Part shown: piece by piece, positions 1 to 5,167 of the stretch
How positions within the stretch are numbered: position 1 is the stretch's first letter
How the letters are laid out: each line of letters opens with the position of its first letter
Source: Paracoccaceae bacterium
Lineage (GTDB): Bacteria; Pseudomonadota; Alphaproteobacteria; Rhodobacterales; Rhodobacteraceae
Assembly: GCA_020832725.1 (NCBI GenBank)
Contig: JAFIEC010000206.1
Coordinates: 1 to 7,487, forward strand
DNA length: 7,487 nt
Direction of reading: 5' to 3'
Translations under genes and position numbers: made by a program
The notes under the pieces: model-generated
Seen by the model: the letters and a program-made list of their open reading frames with translations, nothing else
Database searches by the model: none
Told to the model about the DNA's origin: nothing

Positions 1-233
1 CATTCTTGCGGATCTTGGCTTGCCTGCAGGCGGTGCTTCGGGTGTGTGCCACCCGTCGCCCGTCTGGCGCGCGGCACCGGGGGCAAGCCCACCGAACCGT
101 CACCGGGCGGGCACGCGGCCGATCGGTTCCCTTGCACGCGGCTCACCCGCCCGGACCCGCTGCGGCGCGATCTCGCCGCACGCAATTCGCCCCCGGGCGA
201 TCGCTGCGCGCCGCCCGCCCCCCCATGATCCGA

Positions 234-278
234 CCCCGCCCAATCCGGCCCCGCCTAATCCGGCCCCGCCCAATCCGG
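234..278. repeat. 15-bp tandem repeat, three copies
   Basis: Three head-to-tail copies of the unit CCCCGCCCAATCCGG lie at 234-248, 249-263 and 264-278. Copies 1 and 3 are identical, and copy 2 has one C-to-T change (CCTAATCC). Degenerate relatives flank both sides. The unit is five codons long and would read as Pro-Asn-Pro-Ala-Pro in one plus frame, but no gene around it is convincing, so I treat it as a short noncoding minisatellite. Confidence 0.85.
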
Positions 279-312
279 CCCCGTCCGGCCAGCCGCCCCG
301 CCATCGTTGCAG

Positions 313-339
313 CCTTCGGCCCAGCCGGGGGCCAGAAGG
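313..339 (-). terminator. Terminator-like hairpin after the FAD oxidoreductase gene
   Basis: CCTTCGGCCC (313-322) pairs with GGGCC (329-333) and GAAGG (335-339), giving ten base pairs with one bulged base at 334 and a 6-base loop. It starts 26 bases past the minus-strand stop codon at 366-368, the right place for a transcription end. No T-run follows on the minus strand, so it is not a classical intrinsic terminator; G+C-rich alphaproteobacterial terminators often lack one, or the hairpin may only protect the mRNA 3' end. Confidence 0.4.
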
Positions 340-354
340 GTTGCCCCAACGGCT

Positions 355-384
355 GTCACCGCCCGTCACCGCCCGTCACCGCGC
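355..384. repeat. 10-bp tandem repeat containing a stop codon
   Basis: GTCACCGCCC is repeated at 355-364 and 365-374, with a third copy at 375-384 differing by one base (GTCACCGCGC). Read on the minus strand, each copy contains TGA, and because 10 is not a multiple of 3 the three copies put TGA in all three frames. The middle copy supplies the actual stop (366-368) of the FAD oxidoreductase gene. Confidence 0.85.
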
Positions 385-1463
385 GGAGCGTCGAGACGAT
401 CGGGCAGGAAGGCCGCGGGTGGCCCCGCCCCCTCGCCAAGGAGCGCCTCGGCCAGCGCCTCGGCCAGTGCCGGGGCAAGGGCAAAGCCGGTCTTGAAGCC
501 ACCATTGGCGATCCAGTGGCCGGGGAACCCGGGCAACGGCCCCGCCAGGGGCCGCCCGTCGCGCGCCCGAGGTCGCAGCCCTGCCCAGCGGGCCAGCACC
601 GGCGCCTTTGCCAGCGCCGGCACCAGGCCTCGTGCCCGTTCGATCACCGCCTCGAGCGCGTCATCGGTCTTCTCGGCGTGCTGCCAGACCCGCTCGCTGG
701 TGGAGCCCACGGCCACGGTGCCGTCGGCATGGGGCACGACATGCAGCCCGGGCGCAGAAACCTGCGCCGCCAGAGGGACGCTCAGGGCCAGCACAGCGGC
801 CTGCCCCTTGACCCCGCCGCCCAGTGCAAGGCCATCGGCACCCCTGCTGGCGACAAGGCCGGCGGCACCTGTCGCCCAGACATGGGCGCGGGCAGGCGGC
901 AGCTGCGCGCGGCCCGGCGATCCGGGGCCTGCGGGCATGGGCTGGCCGGTGACAATCTCGGCCCCGGCGCTGCGCAGGGCGGCCAGCAGGCTGCCGAGGG
1001 CGGCGCGCGGGGCCAGTCGCGCGCTCAGGCTGTCATGGGCCAGCCAGCCCGTCGGGCTGTGCGGCACCAGACCGCGCCACGCCTCGGCCCGCACCAGCCG
1101 CCATTCGGCCTGCCCGCCCCAATGCCGCGCCGCCCCCTCGGCCCGCGCCTCTGCCCGGGCGATCGCGGCCTCATCGGGCAGGGGCTGCACCCGGCCCAGC
1201 CGAGCATAGCCGGGATCGCCCCCGCCGGTGCGGGCCACATTGGCCCACCAGCCCTCGGCCATCATCAGCGCCTCGAGCTGGAATGCCTTGGCCGCGTCCC
1301 ACCGTTCCGGCGCATGGGGGGCCAGCGCACCCACCACTCCGCCACTGGCCCCGGCACCAGGCAGGGCGGCCTCGCAGACCATCACCCGGGCCCCGCGGCG
1401 CGCGCAGGCCCAGGCTACCGACAGGCCCATCACGCCCGCCCCCACCACACAGATGTCGGCCAT
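366..1463 (-). CDS. FAD-dependent oxidoreductase, DAO/ThiO/MnmC-oxidase family
   Basis: A 365-residue flavoprotein of the D-amino-acid oxidase fold, expected to be cytoplasmic and to oxidise a C-N bond of an amine or amino acid. The N-terminal Rossmann motif is clear (VVGAGVMGLS, glycines 8, 10 and 13), followed by the acidic end of strand 2 (E31) and an AGASG segment (37-41) with GAL at 45-47. GGVKGQ (216-221), AGLRPRARDGRP (294-305) and NGGFKTGFALAP (320-331) are the usual C-terminal FAD/substrate elements. The GASG..GAL stretch recalls the oxidase half of E. coli MnmC, which strips carboxymethyl from cmnm5(s2)U34; the AGLRP..DGRP part recalls glycine oxidase ThiO. Divergent mnmD next door favours a role in tRNA wobble modification, but this is inference. 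Start: ATG at 1463 has GGAG 8 bases upstream; the in-frame ATG at 1469 is only 2 bases from it and is less likely. A terminator-like hairpin follows the stop. Confidence 0.85.
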   Translation of the reverse strand: MADICVVGAGVMGLSVAWACARRGARVMVCEAALPGAGASGGVVGALAPHAPERWDAAKAFQLEALMMAEGWWANVARTGGGDPGYARLGRVQPLPDEAAIARAEARAEGAARHWGGQAEWRLVRAEAWRGLVPHSPTGWLAHDSLSARLAPRAALGSLLAALRSAGAEIVTGQPMPAGPGSPGRAQLPPARAHVWATGAAGLVASRGADGLALGGGVKGQAAVLALSVPLAAQVSAPGLHVVPHADGTVAVGSTSERVWQHAEKTDDALEAVIERARGLVPALAKAPVLARWAGLRPRARDGRPLAGPLPGFPGHWIANGGFKTGFALAPALAEALAEALLGEGAGPPAAFLPDRLDAPRGDGR

Positions 1464-1518
1464 TGCCATTTCTCCGCCGCTGCCGCACCTTCGGCCCCGT
1501 CTCAGGGTAGGGCAGGCG
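1464..1518. promoter_or_regulatory. Short divergent intergenic region
   Basis: Only 55 bases separate the two divergent starts, so any promoters for the FAD oxidoreductase and for mnmD must overlap each other or lie inside the opposing gene. It holds the minus-strand GGAG (1472-1475) and a plus-strand AGGG (1509-1512) 6 bases before the mnmD ATG. I cannot see a convincing -10 box in either direction. Confidence 0.4.
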
Positions 1519-2241
1519 ATGGGGCAGGGCCAGAGCGCGACAGGATCGGCCGGGCACCGCCTCGGCTGGACGGAGGAGGGGGTTCCGGTCTCGCTTCTCC
1601 ATGAGGATCCGTATTTCTCGCGCAGCGGCGGGCTGCAGGAAACCACCCATGTCTTTCTGGACGGAAACGACCTGCCCGCGCGGTTTCGCCCCGGCTTTCA
1701 CATCGCCGAGATCGGGTTCGGAACCGGGCTGAACCTGTTGGCGGCCTGGGCGCTGTTCCGGACGGCGGGCATCCCCGGCCGGCTCCGCTATACCGGCTTC
1801 GAGGCCGCCCCCCTCGGCGCTGCGGATATCGCCCGGGCATTGGCGCCATTCCCTGCGCTGGCTCCGTACCTGCCCCCGCTGCTTGCCGCCGCAGAGGGCG
1901 GGTCATGGCGGATCGAGGCCCCCGATCTGGAGGCGCGGGTGATCCCGGGCGATGTGCGCGACACACTGCCTCGTTGGCAGGGCAAGGCGGATGCGTGGTT
2001 CCTCGACGGCTTTGCTCCCGCCCGCAACCCCGATGCATGGGAGCCCGCCCTGATGGCGGAGGTGGCGCGCCACACCGTGCCGGGGGGCAGCTTTGCCACC
2101 TATTCGGCCGCAGGCGCGGTGCGCCGCGCACTGGGGGCGGCGGGCTTTGCCGTCGCCCGCGCCCCCGGCTTTGCCGGCAAGCGCCACATGAGCCGGGGCG
2201 CGCTGCGGCTCTGCGCAGGTGCCGCGGGGGGGGCTGTCTGA
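1519..2241 (+). CDS. mnmD: tRNA U34 5-methylaminomethyl-2-thiouridine methyltransferase, MnmD type
   Basis: A 240-residue SAM-dependent methyltransferase matching the N-terminal half of E. coli MnmC (DUF752 family). That domain makes the last step, nm5(s2)U to mnm5(s2)U, at the wobble base of tRNAs reading split codon boxes. Visible landmarks, all close to E. coli MnmC: EDPYFSRSGGLQETTHVFL (29-47), the SAM-binding motif EIGFGTGLN (64-72), KADAWFLDGFAPARNPDAW (156-174) with the active-site Asp of the DGFAP segment, PGGSFATYSAAGAVRRAL (188-205) and GFAGKRHM (217-224). The oxidase domain fused to it in Enterobacteria is absent; the protein ends at the methyltransferase boundary, so this is a natural stand-alone form rather than a truncation. 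Start ATG 1519 fits the family N-terminus and has AGGG 6 bases upstream; in-frame starts further left run into the divergent gene. The stop overlaps the next start by one base (TGATG), implying translational coupling. Confidence 0.93.
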   Translation: MGQGQSATGSAGHRLGWTEEGVPVSLLHEDPYFSRSGGLQETTHVFLDGNDLPARFRPGFHIAEIGFGTGLNLLAAWALFRTAGIPGRLRYTGFEAAPLGAADIARALAPFPALAPYLPPLLAAAEGGSWRIEAPDLEARVIPGDVRDTLPRWQGKADAWFLDGFAPARNPDAWEPALMAEVARHTVPGGSFATYSAAGAVRRALGAAGFAVARAPGFAGKRHMSRGALRLCAGAAGGAV

Positions 2242-3137
2242 TGCGGCAGGATACGCGGCTGGGCATCGTGCTGATGGTGCTGACCACCATGGTCTTTGCC
2301 GCACAGGACGGCATTTCGCGCCACCTCGCCGAGAGCTACAACGTGCTGATGGTGGTGATGATCCGCTACTGGTTCTTTGCCGCCTTCGTCATTGCCGTGG
2401 CATCGCGCAAGGCAGGCGGGCTGCGGGCCGCCGCAGCCACGCGCCAGCCGCTGCTGCAGATCGGTCGCGGCGTGTTGCTGGCCGCCGAGATCTGCGTGGC
2501 GATCCTTGCCTTCACGCTGCTCGGGCTGGTCGAGGCCCATGCGATCTTTGCCTGCTATCCGCTGCTGATCGCGGCGCTGTCCGGCCAGGTCCTGGGAGAG
2601 CGGGTGGGCTGGCGGCGCTGGGTGGCGGTCGGGGTCGGGCTGGTGGGCGTGCTGATCATCCTGGCACCGGGGGCGGGGGTGATCTCTCCGGCCTCGCTCA
2701 TCGCCTTGCTGGCGGCGTTCATGTTCGCGCTTTATGGCCTGCTGACACGCTATGTCGCCCGGCAGGACAGCGCGGCGACCTCCTTTTTCTGGACGGGGGT
2801 CGCAGGCGCGGGGCTGATGACGCTGATCGGCCCATGGTTCTGGGAGCCGATGGCGCCGGGTGACTGGGGCTGGATGTCGGTTCTGTGCGTGACCGGGGCG
2901 CTGGGGCATTTCCTGCTGATCAAGTGCTACGAAGTCGCCGAGGCCAGTGCGGTGCAGCCCTTCGCCTATCTGCAGCTGGTCTTTGCCAGCACCCTGGGCG
3001 TGACCCTGTTCGGCGACGTGCTGGCCCTCAACATCGTCGCGGGGGCGGGGATCGTGGTCGGTGCCGGCCTCTTTGCCCTGTGGCGGGAACGTGTCCGCGC
3101 GACCCGGGCGGCTGCTGCAGGCGGTGAAGAAACCTGA
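2241..3137 (+). CDS. DMT-superfamily (EamA) transporter
   Basis: A 298-residue inner-membrane protein with ten hydrophobic segments arranged as two EamA repeats (about residues 8-140 and 150-281), the usual 10-TM size of drug/metabolite transporters. Typical features are the GE-RVGWRRW-VAVGVGLVGVL block (119-137) closing repeat 1, the matching GDVLALN-IVAGAGIVVGAGL block (258-277) closing repeat 2, and a charged tail WRERVRATRA. The family exports amino acids, nucleobases, osmolytes or drugs; nothing in the sequence fixes the substrate. The ATG overlaps the mnmD stop codon by one base and is preceded by a run of G (2225-2233) that can serve as the ribosome-binding site, so it is probably co-transcribed with mnmD. 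A functional link with tRNA modification is not implied. No clear terminator follows. Confidence 0.9.
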   Translation: MRQDTRLGIVLMVLTTMVFAAQDGISRHLAESYNVLMVVMIRYWFFAAFVIAVASRKAGGLRAAAATRQPLLQIGRGVLLAAEICVAILAFTLLGLVEAHAIFACYPLLIAALSGQVLGERVGWRRWVAVGVGLVGVLIILAPGAGVISPASLIALLAAFMFALYGLLTRYVARQDSAATSFFWTGVAGAGLMTLIGPWFWEPMAPGDWGWMSVLCVTGALGHFLLIKCYEVAEASAVQPFAYLQLVFASTLGVTLFGDVLALNIVAGAGIVVGAGLFALWRERVRATRAAAAGGEET

Positions 3138-3267
3138 CCGATTCCCGGCCAATTGGTCGAACAATGGTTGCTTGGCCAGTGGTCGGAGGATAACAATATG
3201 TCCGGGAGCCGCACAAGATTTCAGATTGCGGCCTCGTGACAAGCGACAACCGATCTGGGAGGATCAC
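3138..3267 (+). promoter_or_regulatory. Upstream regulatory region of the TRAP operon
   Basis: This 130-bp gap is less G+C-rich than its surroundings. A weak sigma-70-like promoter can be proposed: TTGCTT (3168-3173) and AACAAT (3192-3197), 18 bases apart. An imperfect dyad (3152-3165) sits just upstream of that -35. GGCCAA (3147-3152) can also pair with TTGGCC (3172-3177) around the dyad. In the would-be leader, GAG+CCGCA (3206-3213) pairs with TGCGG+CTC (3227-3231, 3233-3235), an 8-bp stem with one bulge. GGGAGG (3257-3262) is a strong ribosome-binding site 5 bases before the ATG. The promoter assignment is tentative; the ribosome-binding site is firm. Confidence 0.45.
3152..3165. promoter_or_regulatory. 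Candidate operator dyad, possibly GntR/FadR-type
   Basis: ATTGGTCGAACAAT is symmetric at 12 of 14 positions. Read one half-base over, TGGTCGAACAA also fits the TnGTnnnACnA pattern known for FadR-subgroup GntR regulators, which often control TRAP transporter operons. It lies just upstream of a possible -35 box. No regulator gene is in the window, so the binding protein is unknown. Confidence 0.35.
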
Positions 3268-4347
3268 ATGTCAAAGATGACAACCCGGCTGCTGGGAACG
3301 GCAGCCGCCTTCGGCCTTGCAGCCATGACCGTCACCGCCGCCGATGCACAGGACCGCATCCGCTGGCAGGTGCCAATGGCGTTCCCCAGCACACTTGCCG
3401 GTCTGGCCGACGCGATGCCCTGGATGGCCGATCAGATGCGTGCCGTCACCGATGGGCAGATCGACCTCCGCGTGGCCGAGCCCGGCACCGTCATTCCGCC
3501 ACTGGCCGTGTTCGAGGCGGTGGGCGATGGCAACCTCGATGCCGCCTATTCCTGGATGGGCTACGAGCTTGGCACGCTGCCCTCTGCCGCCCTGTTCGGG
3601 GCGACGCCCTTCGGGCTGGAATCGACCGAATACCTCGCATGGCTCTATTTCCATGGCGGGCGGGAGCTGATGGCCGAGGCCTATGAGCCCTTCAACATCC
3701 ACATGATCCCCTGCGGCTCCATCAGCCCCGAAGGCGCGGGCTGGTATCGCTTCGAGCTGCAGGATGTCTCTGATCTGCAGGGTCTGAATTTCCGCGCGGC
3801 CGGCCTTGGCGGCGAGATCATGACCGAGCTTGGCATGTCGGTGACCGTGATCGCGGGCGGAGAGATCTATCAGGCGCTGGAGACCGGGCGGATCGACGCC
3901 GCCGAATTCTCGCTGCCCTCCTCCGACAAGCAGCTGGGCTTCCACCAGGTGGCGGATTACTATTACCTGCCCGGCTGGCACCAGCCCGGCACCAACCAGG
4001 CCCTCTATGTAAACATGGATTCCTGGAATTCGCTCTCCCCGCAGACCCAGGCCCTGTTCGAGATGTCCTGCATGGCGGCCAACGCCTATGCCATCGCCAA
4101 GGCCGAAGCCATGCAGGGCGAAACCCTTGCCTTCTTCGAGGAAGCGGGCGTCAACATCCGCACCTATTCCGACGAGTTCATTGCCGCCTTCCGCGAAGCG
4201 CACCACACGGTAATGGAGCGGCGTTCGGCCAATGACGAGCTGTTCGCGCGCATCTACAACTCCATGATGGAGTTCCAGGCCCTGAACCGTCCGTGGAAAG
4301 AGCAGGGCTATCTGCCCCGCGACTGGCAGACACGCATCGGCGAGTGA
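3268..4347 (+). CDS. TRAP transporter substrate-binding protein, TakP-like
   Basis: A 359-residue periplasmic solute receptor (DctP family) that would deliver a ligand to the membrane subunits encoded downstream. A Sec signal peptide is clear: K/R near the start, a hydrophobic core at about 8-22 and cleavage after ADA-27. The mature part matches the 2-oxoacid/lactate group: IRWQVPMAFP (31-40), DAAYSWMGYELG (91-102), DLQGLNFRAAGLGGEIM (169-185) with the carboxylate-binding Arg at 176, IAGGEIYQALETGRIDAAEF (195-214), LGFHQVADYYYLPGWHQPG (223-241) and a C-terminal helix as in TakP. From memory of TakP, the pocket Gln in the NTGxQ-GGW loop is replaced here by Glu155, and the Trp of the DATEW motif by Phe214, while the metal-ligand Glu (213) is kept. 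The ligand may therefore be a modified or different carboxylate. ATG 3268 is chosen for GGGAGG 5 bases upstream and the signal peptide. Confidence 0.93.
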   Translation: MSKMTTRLLGTAAAFGLAAMTVTAADAQDRIRWQVPMAFPSTLAGLADAMPWMADQMRAVTDGQIDLRVAEPGTVIPPLAVFEAVGDGNLDAAYSWMGYELGTLPSAALFGATPFGLESTEYLAWLYFHGGRELMAEAYEPFNIHMIPCGSISPEGAGWYRFELQDVSDLQGLNFRAAGLGGEIMTELGMSVTVIAGGEIYQALETGRIDAAEFSLPSSDKQLGFHQVADYYYLPGWHQPGTNQALYVNMDSWNSLSPQTQALFEMSCMAANAYAIAKAEAMQGETLAFFEEAGVNIRTYSDEFIAAFREAHHTVMERRSANDELFARIYNSMMEFQALNRPWKEQGYLPRDWQTRIGE

Positions 4348-4496
4348 GGCGGGCATCGATGCCCCGGGCGCCCCAGTGGCCCCAGTGAACGCTGCGCGGC
4401 CCGTCGTAACGGCGGGCCGCGTCCCAACTGGGAGGATGACCGGCCAGCCCGGGCGATCCTCCGCGCGCCATCGTCATGGATGTCGAGGGAGACCGC
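4348..4496 (+). promoter_or_regulatory. Intercistronic region between binding protein and permease genes
   Basis: This 149-bp gap holds no gene. In order it shows a perfect 9-bp tandem duplication GCCCCAGTG (4370-4378, 4379-4387), a long hairpin (4394-4422), a copy of the motif found before the binding-protein gene, CTGGGAGGAT(G)AC (4428-4440), and the ribosome-binding site of the next gene (GGGAG, 4487-4491). CCCAGT (4381-4386) can pair with ACTGGG (4427-4432), closing the hairpin at its base. A spacer with a stem-loop between receptor and permease genes is a plausible way to keep receptor mRNA more abundant. Confidence 0.6.
4394..4422 (+). other. Strong intercistronic hairpin
   Basis: GCGGCCCGTCG (4396-4406) pairs along its whole length with CGGCGGGCCGC (4410-4420): eleven pairs including one G-T, with a TAA loop. 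One more C-G pair and a G-T pair extend it to 4394/4422. No T-run follows, so it is more likely an mRNA-stabilising or partial-termination element than a full terminator. Confidence 0.7.
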
Positions 4497-5096
4497 ATGC
4501 AATCCCATGAACCGGAGATCGACCTCGAAAAGGTCGAGTCCGCCTCCAGCAGGGCCCAGCGGCTCGACTTTCCCCGGACGCGCATATCCAACGTGATGGA
4601 AGCCATCCTGAATGTGGTCGGCTCCGCCATCGGCTGGCTCTGGGTGGCCCTTGTGCTGGTGATCATCCTTGCGATCGCGATCCGCTACCTCATCGGCGGC
4701 AATACCGTCTGGATCGAGGAAACCCAGTGGCACATGTTCGCCGTCGGCTACATGCTGGGGATCGGCTATGCGATCGTGCATGATTCCCACGTGCGGGTGG
4801 ATGTCCTCGCATCGCGGTTCCGGCCCCGGCCAAGGGCGTGGATCGAGCTGTTCACGATCGTCGTGATCATCTACCCGCTGTGCTATCTGATCATCGATTA
4901 CGGCATGCCCTTCGTCGAGAATTCCTTCCGCCGCAACGAGCGATCGTCGCAGCCCGGAGGGCTTGCGAATCGCTGGGCAATCAAGGCCGTGATCCTCGTG
5001 GCCTTCGGGCTGATCGCCTTTGCCGCAACCGCGCGCCTGCTGCGCGTCTGCGCCTTCCTGTTCGGATTTCCGCGGCCCCTGCCACACCGCAGCTGA
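4497..5096 (+). CDS. TRAP transporter small permease subunit, DctQ type
   Basis: A 199-residue inner-membrane protein, the four-helix subunit that pairs with the large permease in a tripartite ATP-independent (Na+-driven) importer. Hydrophobic segments lie at about 45-66, 77-94, 115-135 and 163-185. The family signature is present: WIEETQWHMF (72-81) leading to HDSHVRVDV (95-103), then PFVENSF (138-144) and PGGLANRWAIKA (153-164), all as in small subunits of TakP-type systems. The first ~40 residues are a charged, probably cytoplasmic, extension. Of two close in-frame ATGs, 4497 is preferred because GGGAG (4487-4491) lies 5 bases before it; the ATG at 4476 has no comparable site. The gene is 149 bp from the receptor gene and 71 bp from the large permease, wider than the overlaps common in such operons. 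Confidence 0.9.
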   Translation: MQSHEPEIDLEKVESASSRAQRLDFPRTRISNVMEAILNVVGSAIGWLWVALVLVIILAIAIRYLIGGNTVWIEETQWHMFAVGYMLGIGYAIVHDSHVRVDVLASRFRPRPRAWIELFTIVVIIYPLCYLIIDYGMPFVENSFRRNERSSQPGGLANRWAIKAVILVAFGLIAFAATARLLRVCAFLFGFPRPLPHRS

Positions 5097-5167
5097 CCCG
5101 ACACCCACACCCAGCCACCGGAGCGCAGTCGCTCCTGGTCGCAGACAGATTGGCGATAGAGGCCGCG
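5097..5167 (+). other. Short intercistronic gap with hairpin
   Basis: The 71 bases between the two permease genes contain a perfect 6-bp inverted repeat GGAGCG/CGCTCC around a CAGT loop (5120-5135). It can be extended by a CC/GG pair across one bulged T. AGAGG (5158-5162), 5 bases before the next ATG, is the ribosome-binding site. No other signal is evident. Confidence 0.55.

Larger units (their letters stand above)
1..365. other. Intergenic stretch with repeats and hairpins, no supported gene
   Basis: I find no convincing gene here. Both strands are open for long stretches, but only because the DNA is C/G-rich; the translations are Pro/Arg-rich or Gly/Arg-rich low complexity without a family motif, and none has a good ribosome-binding site. 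Bases 1-3 (CAT) would be an ATG on the minus strand running out of the window, which cannot be judged. What can be seen: a perfect 7-bp inverted repeat TGCGGCG/CGCCGCA with a 6-base loop (161-180), a run of seven C (218-224), a 15-bp tandem repeat (234-278), a hairpin (313-339) and the start of a 10-bp tandem repeat (355-384). It may be the space between two genes or the edge of a poorly conserved gene. Confidence 0.5.

Noticed and set aside
100..369. Minus-strand Gly-rich open frame with GLGGA repeats after the oxidase gene
   Set aside because: Low-complexity product of the same 15-bp DNA repeat, no family motif, no good start site.
20..496. Plus-strand Pro-rich open frame with PNPAP repeats
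   Set aside because: No ribosome-binding site, low complexity, and it runs antisense into the oxidase gene. The repeat is better reported as DNA.
1228..1518. Upstream extension of mnmD in the same open frame
   Set aside because: It would overlap the divergent oxidase gene by over 200 bp, and its translation is Pro/Ala/Arg-rich; the family N-terminus fits ATG 1519.
6..1604. 532-codon plus-strand open frame covering the left end and the oxidase gene
   Set aside because: Arg/Pro/Gly-rich translation without motifs, antisense to a clear FAD protein; a by-product of G+C-rich codon use.
3147..3177. GGCCAA/TTGGCC as a terminator for the mnmD-DMT unit
   Set aside because: Only six pairs with a 19-base loop and no T-run; it overlaps the candidate operator and promoter, so I mention it only as a possible structure.
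2100..3242. 380-codon minus-strand open frame
   Set aside because: Antisense to the DMT transporter; polar His/Gln/Arg-rich translation with no domain.
3271..4356. 361-codon minus-strand open frame
   Set aside because: Exact antisense shadow of the TRAP receptor gene, which has signal peptide, family motifs and ribosome-binding site.
4476..4496. Earlier ATG for the small TRAP permease
   Set aside because: No ribosome-binding site at the right distance, whereas ATG 4497 has GGGAG 5 bases upstream.
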